Of a DNA stretch of 64,000 bases, positions 1 through 12,970 are shown one piece after another. Below the pieces are notes generated by a model, which worked only from the letters and a program-made list of their open reading frames with translations, had not been told where the DNA came from and ran no database searches. The stretch is from Arachis hypogaea. Taxonomy: Eukaryota; Streptophyta; Magnoliopsida; Fabales; Fabaceae. The stretch lies in assembly GCF_003086295.3 (NCBI RefSeq), contig NC_092053.1, forward strand, positions 114,957,905 through 115,021,904, read 5' to 3'. Each line of letters starts with the position of its first letter. Position 1 is the first letter of the stretch. The translations under genes were made by a program, and so were the position numbers.

Positions 1-578
1 TTTAGAAATTATTTTATTAAAGATAATTAAGGCAAGTTTTGATTTATTAGATTTGAGATAAGTTATGATTATTATCCAATCTCACAATTATTGGATTATT
101 TTCTATATTCAAATCATAAAGTTGGTAGTTGTGAAATAATAAGGATTTCTATATAGTTTGGATTAAATAATTAATATTTTAAATATTAATACCACTGCTT
201 TGGAAAATAAACGATTTAATTATATTATTTCTAATTATTGGATTTGGGCATTTTATTAAAAATAATTTGTAAAATTGATGAGCAAATAGTATTTTCTATG
301 TACAAATAGTGTTGGATTTAATTTGGGCTTCAATTACTATATTGCCTCTAATCCTAAAACCCAACACACAAAACCCTAACCCAATTACCCAGTTCCCTTT
401 TCACCCTCAGCAAACTCACAAAATTTAAAACCCTTAGCAGCGCCGTTTCTCCCCTCTTGCACCTTCAGTTTCACCTCTCATCACACAATACACTCAGAAG
501 CAGCAGCAACGCTGCAATGAGAAAGAAGAGAAGCTGAAAAGGGAGATCTGAGAGACGAAAGGTTCAGAAAGGACAGAG

Positions 579-977
579 ATGCCGTCACCCTTGTCGCCGG
601 AGCCGCGAGGAGCATCGCCGCCGAAACAGTGCCGTTCGTCCCCGACCAGTCGCGGTTCTGCTACTCATCTCCCCGTTCCGTCGACTGAGGAGTATCACGA
701 AGGCGAAAGAGAGCTCGTGCGCGCAGGGGAGAGGAAGGAGGCGCTGGTTGGCCGCCGCCACTCGCCGTCGTTGCTGGAGGTCTGGGAGCCGCCGTCGATC
801 ACCATTGAGCGCGCCGAAACCAGAACTGCGAACGTGAGGGATGCGACGCAGGAGCCCGACACGAGAAAGAGGGAGCGCGCGTGCGCGCGCAGGGGAAGGG
901 CGACGCTGCTGAGCTACCGCCGCCACTGCCGTCGGAAGCTACCATTAGAACCGCTACTGATTTGTTATAGTAAGTGA
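579..977 (+). other. GC-rich ORF-like island inside the 5' LTR
   Basis: A 132-codon open frame of Arg/Ser/Pro-rich composition lies in a roughly 350-bp CpG-rich island, in sharp contrast to the AT-rich surroundings. The same island recurs in the 3' LTR (8,034-8,438) with in-frame indels and a changed C-terminal frame. No domain is recognised. It may be the transcribed leader or promoter island of the LTR, or a captured host 5' exon. Coding function is doubtful. Confidence 0.35.
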
Positions 978-2895
978 CATCGCCACTACCATTTATGGGA
1001 ATAGTTGCTGGAATCTCTGTTAGCTTGCCCTGTACTGCTGAGTCACCACCGTTGCTTAGAATAGGTGCTGGGAACTACTAACGGAGCAGGCTGAGTCACG
1101 GTGATTCCGGCTGCCAAGGGCGGTTCTGTGGCTGTCGGAACCACCGCCGAAGCTTCTGTCCTTTGGTTCAGTCAGTATTCTTTAGTTACCGTAAGTATCT
1201 CTGCCTCGAAACCTTCCCCGTTCATATCCCGTGATGTGTTTTAAGGTTTTTGCAATATTAATGTCTTTAGGATTAAGTTAACGGGGCCACATGTTGCGAG
1301 TAAAGGTTGTTTCTGCTGCTGCGGAAGTGAACAAAGCTGTGCTTTGAAGCTGCCTCTGATTTCGGGTTGAGGCGGAAAGGACTCTGTGAAGCGTTTGGGG
1401 TTATGGAATTTACGTTTTGAGGTAGGGGCGCTTTTCGAAAAATATATTTTGTATATTGGAATTATTACATATGGGTACTGATGTGAGGATGTGTATTTGG
1501 TGATTGTATCCGTCCTATGTACTGTTTGGTTGTTTTGTATGATTATGGGTGTTTGTTTGACTCGACTGTTGTGTGGCTTTGTGAAACGAAATGCTTTTTA
1601 AATTGATTCTTTTAAAAGCTTTGAGATCGAGTTTAATCCGTTAGAAATTTGATTTGAGTTGAATGGATTTTCTTGAGAATGTGTAAAATAGAATACACTC
1701 TTGAATTCAGCCTGGCTGGCTTTAAATGATCTGGTTTTTGATAAATGATTGTTACTGAACCGTTTCTTTAAAGCTTTAGAAATGAGTTTATTCGGCTGAT
1801 AACGATTTGATTTTTGAAACGGCTTCCTTGAAATATGGAATTGAGATGACTGTTGGATTTGGCTTGCCCTGGACTGATTTTGAAATTTGGGCTGTTGAAA
1901 AGGATTGTGAAACGGTTTAGTTGGGACCCAAACCGGGTGGCAAAGTCCAAGTTTTAGGGGAGGTGTTGCCGAAATTTCTATAAAATCTGAGTCTTTATTG
2001 AATGTTGTCTGAAAAAATGATGAGTTAAAGACTTCTACTATTTTATTTGAATTATCAAGAAAATGATGGTTCATGCTTTTGAAATGAATTATTAAAGAGG
2101 AAATTGGGATTTAGTCTTGCTTCTTAAGAAAGGCATTGTATCTCTTTCAGGAGAAAGTTATTTAGAATGAAACTTATGTTTTAAAGCTGTTTTAAATGTG
2201 ACAAGGGCAATGCCTTTGAATTTGACTTGAGGGTTTCAATTAGAGGAGTTTCAATGACTTTGAAAGAACCTGAATGTATATTGACAAGTTTCATTTTGAA
2301 ATGTTTTGAGAAAGGTTTTAAGTACTCTTTGAATTCTGAATTCTTACAAGACTAAGGCAATTTTGAACAGTTGAAATGCTTTAGAATTTATCATGGGGGT
2401 TGAAGTTGATTTTGCCTAAGTAAAGGAAACGGCTTTGAAAGAAGTAAATGATTACGTGGCTCGGTTTGGCTTAGATCCTATTTTTTTACTCAAATCGAAA
2501 AGCCAGGGTTTTAATGATTTTAAATGAATTTGGCGAAATGAGTTATGTTATTCTCCCCTAAGGACTTGGGACTTTTCCGAGAAACTTTTGTTACAAAAAC
2601 CCCATTGTTGGATGGGTGATTTTGAATGTTTCAAAAGGAATATTTAACTTTCCATGGTTTTGGAAGTTTTGGAAAGAGGAAGCCGAGAGTGGCTTGTTTT
2701 AAAAAGGGAATTTTCCTTGAGTAAAAGTGGCTTATGAGCCTGAGATAATTTGAGAAATGAGATCTTTAAAGCCAAGGCTGAAAAGAGTTGAAACTTGATT
2801 TCAAAGTGAAATGATTTGAGAAAAAGTGATTTATGGCTTAAATGCCGATTTTATGAATTTGATGATTTTGAATGGTGAAAGTGTTGTTTTATTAT

Positions 2896-3020
2896 GGGCC
2901 GGAATGGCTGTGTATGATTGTAAATATTGGTTGGTTCTGGATTGAACCATGAGCCGGAATGGCTGTGTATGATATGAATATTGGCTGGTTCTGGACTGAA
3001 CCGTGAGCCGGATGGCTGAG
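2896..3020 (+). repeat. Tandem ~54-bp repeat within the LTR (about 2.3 copies)
   Basis: Two adjacent units of 55 and 54 bp (2,896-2,950 and 2,951-3,004) each start G(G/A)GCCGGAATGGCTGTG and end TGAACC(A/G)T, followed by a partial third unit. The same array sits at 10,364-10,488 in the 3' LTR, so it predates integration. Confidence 0.8.
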
Positions 3021-4091
3021 ATGGATGTTGATCCATGGATGAGATTGAATGCATGTATATGCTGAATCATTGATAAATGTGAATGTTACACTTCCACTAT
3101 CGGAGATGAGAGTTTCCCTGGGAGGAAGCAGTGGCTAGCCACCACGTGCTCCAGGTTGAGACTCGAAGCTCTTTTGACCCTATGTCGTAAGTGTGGCCGG
3201 GCACTGTGAAAGTCCCGGATGAGCTCGCCCCCGTAAATATTCACCAGTGAGGGTGATGGATATGGATCATGATTATGATCAAGTTTATGATGAGTATAAC
3301 TCGAGTTGGGGATGCGCGACAGAGGGACAGTCCAATGGTTAGCTACCAGGACTTGTCGGGTTGGCTTTATAACCGACAGATGATATCATCAGCCACTAGG
3401 GACAGGCATGCATCATATGCATCTATGTGACATTGTTTGGGTGTGCATATTGTACTTGGTTTGCCTTTGTGACTACTTGTGATTAACTGCTAATTGTTCT
3501 ACTTGCAATAACTGTTTGTTTGTGCTTGCATCTTCCTATTTGTGTATGCTACTAGGACTCTGTTGGACTGTGGTGATTGGTTGTTGGTTGGATTTGTTTG
3601 GGCCTAGGGCCGTGGTTGGAATGAGATGAATCGATGGTTGATTTCGATTTTGTATTTCTGGTTTGGAATAAAATATGAAAGGCTATTTTGGTTCCGCATA
3701 GATAAACTGTTTTGAAAGGCTTTTGAGTTTTTGAGAATTGAACGGTTCTTCTTTCAGAAAAGATTTTCAGACTTTACTTTTATTGTAAACCGTTGTTTTT
3801 GAAAAGGAGGCATAAGACGGTTATTAATCACTAGTACGGTTTATCTTCACGTATCCTATTACAGTAATTTCCAAAAACCCTCTACTGAGAACCCTTTCGA
3901 GGATGATGTCCTCACCCCCCCTACATTTTTCCCCTTTCCGGATATGGGCGCAGAAGTTACGAAGAGTTTATTTAGTTGTTGTTGAGATACTCTGTATTAT
4001 TTTAGTTATGGTTTGTTGAACCCTCGCCTTTATCTTGAGATATTCTGTAAGAGGGGTAGGAATTGTATTGTCTAATGCTTGTAATATTATT

Positions 4092-4105
<14 letters not shown>

Positions 4106-4162
<57 letters not shown>
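4106..4162 (+). repeat. (TG)n microsatellite, 5' LTR
   Basis: About 28 TG units follow a short (AT)n tract. The allelic tract in the 3' LTR (11,573-11,696) has about 62 units, so it changed length after insertion. Confidence 0.97.
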
Positions 4163-4167
<5 letters not shown>

Positions 4168-4374
4168 GATGTACTCTTTATAAGTTGTGTAAGTTGTATG
4201 GTATTTATAGACGTACGTTATCGAACGAAGGTATTTTTGGGAGCGGTATTACGGTTTAAAGTTTTAAACAGGCTCATATTTAAGTATTAAATAGTATAAG
4301 TGTCGTCGTAATGTCCGAGCTATCAGAGTAGCGCAGCTGGAAGCGTGAGCTTTGGTAGTTAGGGTGTTACACTA

Positions 4375-4386
4375 TGGTATCAGAGC
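4375..4386 (+). other. Primer binding site (initiator tRNA-Met type)
   Basis: TGGTATCAGAGC starts 3 bp after the LTR end and is the canonical complement of the 3' end of plant initiator tRNA-Met. It fixes the 5' LTR boundary and the plus orientation. Confidence 0.93.
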
Positions 4387-7184
4387 GGTCCTTCCTGTAG
4401 AGCCTGAGGAATGGACCGACTATGCTTCAATTGCATACTCTGAGCGTTTGTCATGTATTAGGTCTTGTCGAATGACGAGAATTAGAGCTTTATGCACATG
4501 ACGGTCTATTGAATAACGCTGTTAGTCTTGCATTGCATAATTCTTGGTATTAAGTTTGGCCGGCTTAGTACTAGTGAATTATGTATATGAAAGCACTGAT
4601 GGGTTATCATAGATGAAATCCGAGTCTTGAGTAAAGCGAATCGTGGGTTTTGGGAACGATGGAAACTATTTCTCGAGGCTATTCAGTTGTGTCTTGAAAT
4701 TATATTCGAGTCGACCTGTTCTTTTATATCCTAACTTGAAGTTCTTGTTTGCTACTCCTCTTGAAAAGTAATTGGATGTTTTCACTCTATTTCTCTATTC
4801 ATATGCATTATTGTTTGATCTCAATTGTATATGCTTGTTTGGAATCCTTGTTGCATCTGTCTTTCTCTGTTTGAGTTCTTCCTGATTCAAATATTCCTTG
4901 ATATAGCTCTGAACTTGTCTTAATGCGCTGTGCCTTTTAACTCCGGATTCCGAGTTCATTCTTAGAGAACTTGTTGATTCAGTTTTCCTCTTATTTGACA
5001 GTGATTATAGCTAATTTTGAGATTTTTATAAAAATTACTGTTGACTAGATATACACTTATCTATATGTGGAACTTTGAAGATTTCTTATACAGTTTGATA
5101 ACTATTTATTTCTGATACCTCACCTGTACTTTTACTGGTTTGCGGAACTGCATTTACTTCAAATACAACTTGACTTTCTCGTAATTTTACTATAGTTCCA
5201 ATGCACATCTTCATTTGATTATGTATTTGGGGTATTTTTCAAAATTCTGGAAAGAAAGGGAATTTTTCGCTTTTATCCCGGTTGAGTTTCATTTGATAAA
5301 CTTTACTTAATTCATTTTGATTTGAGTCTGATTTAGCATACTACATGGTTTATGCCATTGTTGTTCTTTTGAAAATGTTGGACTCATAGCTTTCTTCTTA
5401 TGAACGGACTCGTTCCTTCTTAAGCTTTTCACCTCTATGAATGTCATACGTGACTCTGTTTTTAACTAATCTTTTACATCTTGTGAACATTACCATTGAT
5501 CTTGGTTTGTCCTCTCTTGTGAATTTCATCCTTACGTGAGTCAGTTTGATTCGTTTCAAGTTAGTGCATTGTTTATTCTCTCATTATCTCTACAAGAGTT
5601 TTTAGTCAAAAATTTATTCTTGAGAAATTACAAATGATTGAGTTGTCTTTTTCTATGACTTTTGTATTCTTTTGGATCAATTTAAAACTTGTTTGATGTT
5701 TCATGTCCAGTGGATCTTGTTTGAACTACTTTAATTTAAGATCCTTTCTTGCAAGTCTTGACTCCTTTTTAGTACATCTTAAACTTCTTAAATGTTCTTT
5801 TGAGATGATGATTTCAAGAACACTTTTGGAGTATTGTTTTGAACCTTTTAAAGGAATTTTGAATTCTCTTTGAAGAAATATCAAACGGGATTTATTTTCT
5901 GTTGCTTGATTGAGATTGAAACCATTGTCCAATTTTGACGAAATTAATTTAAAGTTGGCATGCGCCATTTTAAATGAGGTTTTGAAAAGCTTCCTTGTTT
6001 AGTGGAAATCGGTTCGTTTGTAACGCACCACTTGTTTCCTTTACCAATTTACAAGCAAACTTTTACCTCGGATTTTCTTTTCCAAATAAAGCTTAACTTT
6101 CTCTTTCGACCTTGCTAAGATTTTTATACACGCTTATTTGAATATGGACTTTGAGAATTTTTGAACAAGTATTTGATTCTCTTTCGAGTTTTATGATTGT
6201 TTTTGGTTAGGTTGTGCACCTAATTATCTTTCTAAAATATTTGAGGAAATATTTTAGCTCTTAGCCAAACTTGTGTGTATTTTCTTTTTAAAACTCTGCA
6301 TAATCTACTTCAACATGAAGTTGAATTAGAGCAAAGTCACGTTATTGTTTTTGTTGCCCTGTTGAGGAATGTTTGCTATTGAGCTTTTCTTCTAAATTGC
6401 GAAGTGATTTTTTCCGCAAGTTTTCGATTCTTTTATGAACAATGTATTCGAAAGTAATTGTAATCGTGCTCTTGAGTTCTGTGAGCTTTGTCTTGGGTTT
6501 GATATTCATTTCTGTAAACCTCCTACTTCTTCGACTCAATTTGAATTTGTTTCGAACTAAGGTGATGGTTCTCTTCTTATTGGTCCTATTGAATTTCTTG
6601 GATCCAAGGGTTATTTTTGGAGTTGTCAATCGATTCATTTCTAGCAAACTTCTTTGCTTGGACATCTTTGTTTATCTGGGAATTGGATACATTCTCTTAA
6701 ATCTATGAGAATTATCCTTGATATTGTTCCTCCTTGCTAGAATCTTGTATCCTTCTGAGTAGACTCGATAATTGTTTTGATATCACGTGCGACTTGTAGA
6801 CATAGTAACGCGATGCGTTAGTTCTTTAAGACGTGATATGGGTATACGGAAGTTGAAGCGGTAGGTGTGCGACGTTATAAGTTGTGGGTGTTTTGTTCCT
6901 TGTGAACGGGTTTGCGGTTGTCAGGCTTGTGATCGAGTATGGGGATTGTAAAGTGCTTGATGGAGTTGGAAAGTTGAAACTTTGAGGTTGTTATGAGATT
7001 AGTGTGTGGATGTTGAACACGTCATTTTAACCCCATCATGTTTTATAGCCTTCGATGCCTTGCCTTACAATCACATATTTGAATCATGTCATATTTTGCA
7101 TTAAGCCTATCTTGTAACGTTTGCTTGGCAATCACACTCCTACCTTTGTACCGTTATGCATACGACCATCCAAGTATTTGAAAA

Positions 7185-7186
<2 letters not shown>

Positions 7187-7264
<78 letters not shown>
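7187..7264 (+). repeat. (AT)n microsatellite
   Basis: About 39 AT units near the 3' end of the LARD internal domain. The plus-strand open frame across it is an artefact of the repeat. Confidence 0.97.
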
Positions 7265-7267
<3 letters not shown>

Positions 7268-7370
7268 TATATGTTGAGATATTTTGCTTCCTCCTTAAAT
7301 GTGTTCAAGGGTGAAATGTTATGGAATTTCTTTCGTTTTGTATCAATTTTCGAGGGCGAAAATTTTTATA

Positions 7371-7382
7371 AGGTGGGTAGAA
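7371..7382 (+). other. Polypurine tract of the LARD-like element
   Basis: AGGTGGGTAGAA abuts the TGTAAGATCC start of the 3' LTR, as expected for the plus-strand primer of a Ty3-type element. Confidence 0.7.
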
Positions 7383-8033
7383 TGTAAGATCCAGAACCTT
7401 TGAAAAGTCTTTTTATGATCAAGTCTCAAATCATATAATTATTTATAGCCTTAATTTCAGAAATTATTTTATTAAAGATAATTAAGGCAAGTTTTGATTT
7501 ATTAGATTTGAGATAAGTTATGATTATTATCCAATCTCACAATTATTGGATTATTTTCTATATTCAAATCATAAAGTTGGTAGTTGTGAAATAATAAGGA
7601 TTTCTATATAGTTTGGATTAAATAATTAATATTTTAAATATTAATACCACTGATTTGGAAAATAAATTATTTAATTATATTATTTCTAATTATTGGATTT
7701 GGGCATTTTATTAAAAATAATTTGTAAAATTTATGAGCAAATAGTATTTTCTATGTAAAAATAGTGTTGAATTTAATTTGGGCTTCAATTACTATATTGC
7801 CCCTAATCCTAAAACCCAACACACAAAACCCTAACCCAATTACCCAGTTCCCTTTTCACCCTTAGCAAACTCACAAAATTTAAAACCCTTAGCAGCGCCG
7901 TTTCTCCCCTCTTGCACCTTCAGTTTCACCTCTCATCACACAATACACTCAGAAGCAGCAACAACGCTGCAATGAGAAAGAAGAGAAGCTGAAAAGGGAG
8001 ATCTGAGAGACGAAAGGTTCAGAGAGGAGGGAG

Positions 8034-8438
8034 ATGCCGTCACCCTTGTCGCCGGAGTCGCGAGGACCGTCGCCGCCGAAACAGTGCCGTTCGTCCCCGA
8101 CCAGTCGTGGTTCTGCTACTCATCTCCCCGTTCCGTCGCCTGAGGAGTATCACGAAGGCGAAAGAGAGCTCGTGCGCGCAGGGGAGCGCGCAGGGGAGGG
8201 GAAGGAGGCGCTGGTTGGCCGCCGCCACTCGCCGTCGTCGCTGGAGGTCTGGGAGCCGCCGTCGATCACCATTGAGCCGCGCCAAAACCAGAACTGCGAA
8301 CGTGAGGGATGCGACGCAGGAGCCCGACGCGAGAAAGAGGGAGCGCGCGTGCGCGCGCAGGGGAAGGGCGACGCTGCTGAGCTGCCGCTGCCACTGCCGT
8401 CGGAAGCTACCATTAGAACCGCTACTGATTTGTTATAG
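8034..8438 (+). other. GC-rich ORF-like island inside the 3' LTR
   Basis: Counterpart of 579-977. The first part of the frame is kept, with a small in-frame insertion of GC-rich sequence. A frame change after about codon 80 gives a different end. Loss of frame between the two LTRs argues against a conserved protein. Confidence 0.35.
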
Positions 8439-11400
8439 TAAGTGACATCGCCATTGCCATTTATGGGGATAGTTGCTGGAATCTCTGTTAGCTTGCCTTG
8501 TGCTGCTGAGTCACCACCGATGCTGAGAATAGGTGCTGGGAACTACTAACGGAGCTGGCTGAGTCACGGTGATTCCGGCTGCCAAGGGCGGTTTTGTGGC
8601 TGTCGGAACTACCACCGAAGCTTCTGTCCTTTGGTTCAGTCAGTATTCTTTAGTTACCGTAAGTATCTCTACCTCGAAACCTTCCCCGTTCATATCCCGT
8701 GATGTGTTTTAAGGTTTTCGCAATATTAATGTCTTTAGGATTAAGTTAACGGGGCCACATGTTGCGAGTAAAGGTTGTTTCTGCTGCTGCGGAAGTGAAC
8801 AAAGCTGTGCTTTGAAGCTGCCTCTGATTTCGGGTTGAGGCGGAAAAGACTCTGTGAAGCGTTTGGGGTTATGGAATTTGCGTTTTGAGGTAGGGGCGCT
8901 TTCCGAAAACTATATTTTGTATATTGGAATTATTACATATGGGTAATGATGCGAGGATGTGTATTTGGTGATTATATTCGTCCTATGTACTGTTTGGTTG
9001 TTTTGTATGATTATGGGTGTTTGTTTGACTCGACTGTTGTGTGGCTTTGTGAAACGAAATGCTTTTGAAATTGATTCTTTTAAAAGCTTTGAGATCGAGT
9101 TTAATCCGTTAGAAATTTGATTTGAGTTGAATGGATTTTCTTGAGAATGTGTAAAATAGAATACACTCTTGAATTCAGCCTGGCTGGCTTTAAATGATCT
9201 GGTTTTTGATAAATTATTGTTACTGAACCGTTTCTTTAAAGCTTTAGAAATGAGTTTATTCGGCTGATAACGATTTGATTTTTGAAACGGCTTCCTTGAA
9301 ATATGGAATTGAGATGACTGTTGGATTTGGCTTGCCCTGGACTGATTTTGAAATTTGGGCTGTTGAAAAGGATTGTGAAACGGTTTAGTTGGGACCCGAA
9401 CCGCGTGGCAAAGTTCAAGTTTTAGGGGAGGTGGTGCCGAAATTTCTATAAAATCCGAGTCTTTATTGAATGTTGTCTGAAAAAATGATGAGTTAAAGAC
9501 TTCTACTATTTTATTTGAATTATCAAGAAAAGGATGGTTCATGCTTTTGAAACGAATTATTAAAGAGGAAATTGTGATTTAGTCTTGCTTCTTAAGAAAG
9601 GCATTGTATCTCTTTCAGGAGAAAGTTATTTAGAATGAAACTTATGTTTTAAAGCTGTTTTAAATGTGACAAGGGCAATGCCTTTGAATTTGACTTAAGG
9701 GTTTCAATTAGAGGAGTTTCAATGACTTTGAAAGAACCTGAATGTCTATTGACAAGTTTCATTTTGAAATGTTTTGAGAAAGGTTTTAAGTACTCTTTGA
9801 ATTCTGAATTCTTGCAAGACTAAGGCAATTTTGAACAGTTGAAACGCTTTAAAATTTATCATGGGGGTTGAAGTTGGTTTTGCCTAAGTAAAGGAAACGG
9901 CTTTGAAAGAAGTAAATGATTACGTGGCTCGGTTTGGCTTAGATCCTATTTTATTACTCAAATCGAAAAGCCAGGGTTTTAATGATTTTAAATGAATTTG
10001 GCGAAATGAGTTATGTTATTCTCCCCTAAGGACTTGGGACTTTGCCGAGAAACTTTTGTTACAAAAATCCCATTGTTGGATGGGTGATTTTGAATGTTTC
10101 AAAAGGAATCTTTAACTTTCCATGGTTTTGGATATTTTGGAAAGAGGAAGCCGAGAGTGGCTTGTTTTAAAAAAGGAATTTTTCTTGAGTAAAAGTGGCT
10201 TATGAGCCTGAGATAATTTGAGAAATGAGATCTTTAAAGCCAAGGCTGAAAAGAGTTGAAACTTGATTTCAAAGTGAAATGATTTGAGAAAAAGTGATTT
10301 ATGGCTTAAATGCCAATTTTATGAATTTGATGATTTTGAATGGTGGAAGTGATGTTTTATTATGGGCCGGAATGGCTGTGTATGATTGTAAATATTGGTT
10401 GGTTCTGGATTGAACCATGAGCCGAAATGGCTGTGTATGATATGAATATTGGCTGGTTCTGGACTGAACCGTGAGCCAGATGGCTGAGATGGATGTTGAT
10501 CCATGGATGAGATTGAATGCATGTATATGCTGAATCATTGATAAATGTGAATGTTGCACTTCCACTATCGGAGATGAGAGTTTTCCTGGGAGGAAGCAGT
10601 GGCTAGCCACCACGTGCTACAGGTTGAGACTCGAAACTCTTTTGACCCTATGTCGTAAGTGTGGCCGGGCACTGTGAAAGTCCCGGATGAGCTCGCCCCC
10701 GTAAATATTCACCAGTGAGGGTGTGGATATGGATCATGATTATGATCAAGTTTATGATGAGTATAACTCGAGTTGGGGATGCGCGACAGAGGGACAGTCC
10801 AATGGTTAGCTACCAGGACTTGTCGGGTTGGCTTTATAACCGACAAATGATATCATCAGCCACTAGGGACAGGCATGCATTATATGCATCTATGTGACAT
10901 TGTTTGGGTGTGCATATTGTACTTGGTTTGCCTTTGTGACTACTTGTGATTAACTGCTAATTGTTCTACTTGCAATAACTGTTTGTTTGTGCTTGCATCT
11001 TCCTATTTGTGTTTGCTACTGGGACTCTGTTGGACTGTGGTGATTGGTTGTTGGTTGGATTTGTTTGGGCCTAGGGCCGTGGTTGGAATGAGATGAATCG
11101 ATGGTTGATTTCGGTTTTGTGTTTCTGGTTTGGAATAAAATATGAAAGGCTATTTTGGTTCCGCATAGATAAACCGTTTTGAAAGGCTTTTGAGTTTTTG
11201 AGAATTGAACGGTTCTTCTTTCAGAAAAAATTTTCAGACTTTACTTTTATTGTAAACCGTTGTTTTTGAAAAGGAGGCATAAGACGGTTATTAATCACTA
11301 GTACGGTTTATCTTCACGTATCCTATTACAGTAATTTCCAAAAACCCTCTACTGAGAACCCTTTCGAGGATGATGTCCTCACCCCCCTTACATTTTTCCC

Positions 11401-11554
11401 CTTTTAGGATATGGGCGCAGAAGTTACGAAGAGTTTATTTAGTTGTTGTTGAGATACTCTGTATTGTTTTAGTTATGATTTATTGAACCCTCGCCTTTAT
11501 CTTGAGATATTCTGTAAGAGGGGTAGGAATTGTATTGTCTAATGCTTGTAATAT

Positions 11555-11697
<143 letters not shown>

Positions 11698-11901
11698 ATG
11701 TACTCTTTATGAGTTGTTATAAGTTGTATGGTATTTATGGATGTACGTTATCGAACGAAGGTATTTTTGGGAGCGGTATTACAGTTTAAAGTTTTAAACA
11801 GGCTCATATTTAAGTATTAAATAGTATAAGTGTCGTCGTAATGTCCGAGCTATCAGAGTAGCGCAGCCGGAAGCGTGAGCTTTGGTGGTTAGGGTGTTAC
11901 A

Positions 11902-12970
11902 CTTTGCAATACTGGGATGGATATAGATGGATCAACTTGTATAATTGGTAGAATAACAGTGCAAATCAGACTACTATCCAACTGAGCATGATCTTGAGAT
12001 ATGGTTGGCGCTAAACAAGTATATGCCCCCCAAACTTCTGCACCTCCCTACAAGAGAACTCGTAAATTTTAACATCTTAGATATACCTTTATGAACATTA
12101 ATTTAATTCTATAAAGTGTTAAATATAATATTTACCAGTAGTTCAGATTCTATCAAAGTGCTACAAGAAGACTCCATAGAAACCCAGCGGAGGATTGCTT
12201 GCATCAACAATGATACTTCAGCCTATCCGACTCCAAGATCTTGTACTCGGTATTTCTTTGAATGCTATAATTTTTTACTTCTAAGAGAACATTTCTACTC
12301 TTAAACTTGTGGCCCACTCGAAATTCTATGCCTCCATCTGTGTTGTAATCCTCACCGTCGCCAAGATTAAAAGGGTCATTTATTTACATCGCATCTAAAT
12401 TAAGAGTGTGATAATGACTTACAACTTTTGATAATTGTGGGACGAACAATGGAAAAGGAAGAAGAAACAGAATACCTCCACTAGCTAGAGTATCTGACAC
12501 ATATTCCCCAGACGACTCATTCTCGTTGGATGATTTGATGTAGACAATATAATCTGAATCAGACTTGCTCAACTCTACGTCAATACTATCTCGCGGATCG
12601 GTGAAGTAAATCGACCTCGTCAGGATCGAGATTGCATGAGATATTGAAAAAGATGACCCAAAACCACCAAACACGTCATAAACCTCAGCATATAACTCTA
12701 TCACATGTTACAGCATTAGTCTACCATGCACATCAAATATTTTATTGACGTGTTTATCGGCTTCAACATAAAATGTCCTATTAGTAAAACTTTCACTAGG
12801 CAACACTGATAGGAATCTATATGTTATTTGGCCAACTTTCTTCGAATTGATTGTCCCATGTTGCTCGAGATGACATTCTTAAGCGCATATAGAGAATCAA
12901 CACGGACTCAAATATGACTCCCTCGTTATCGTTTCTAATGATCCCATTGGGATAAACTACTACAAATAAA
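11902..12970 (-). pseudogene. MULE (MuDR-type) transposase N-terminal relic, cut by the LARD 3' LTR
   Basis: Read right to left, the minus strand encodes the leader and first domain of a plant MuDR transposase. It holds a variable acidic stretch, then SHYHTLNLDAM, then EDYNTDGGIEFRVGH and KNYSIQRNTEYKILESDRL, the region preceding and forming the MuDR DNA-binding domain. A probable 88-bp intron lies at 12,048-12,135 (GT...AG). After it come YTCLAPTISQDHAQLDSS and a final SIPVLQ just before 11,902. In-frame stops (for example near 12,713 and 12,383) and at least one 1-bp frameshift (near 12,020) kill the frame. The catalytic DDE domain is missing because the retroelement lies where it should continue. 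Identification is from recalled family sequence. Confidence 0.82.

Larger units (their letters stand above)
1..4371 (+). mobile_element. 5' LTR (left-truncated by window edge) of a LARD-like retroelement
   Basis: Base 1 aligns with base 7,456, so about 73 bp of the LTR lie outside the window. The copy runs colinearly with 7,456-11,901 with only scattered substitutions, and ends ...GGGTGTTACA at 4,371, directly followed by a tRNA-Met primer binding site. An LTR of about 4.5 kb is unusually long. The U3-like half is AT-rich. It holds a GC-rich island (about 570-930), a tandem duplication near 2,900 and a (TG)n tract near 4,106. Short minus-strand ORFs here have no recognisable family and differ between the two LTRs, so they are not called. 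Confidence 0.93.
4372..7382 (+). mobile_element. Non-coding internal domain of the LARD-like element
   Basis: About 3.0 kb lies between the LTRs. No gag, protease, RT, RNase H or integrase motif is visible in any frame, and the open frames are short and T-rich or A-rich. It begins with a tRNA-Met PBS and ends with a purine tract. The block just before the 3' LTR (about 7,349-7,382) resembles the 3' end of Tekay/Del-type Ty3 elements, which suggests descent from a chromovirus that lost its coding region. Mobility would need proteins supplied in trans. Confidence 0.85.

Noticed and set aside
1598..2074. 158-codon minus-strand ORF in the LARD LTR (longer version at 8,910-9,542)
   Set aside because: It has no recognisable domain, its length differs between the two LTRs, and the composition is that of Lys/Asn/Ser-rich translation of AT-rich DNA.
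4035..4290. Cys-Val repeat ORFs at 4,035-4,290 and 11,502-11,789
   Set aside because: They are translations of the (TG)n microsatellite.
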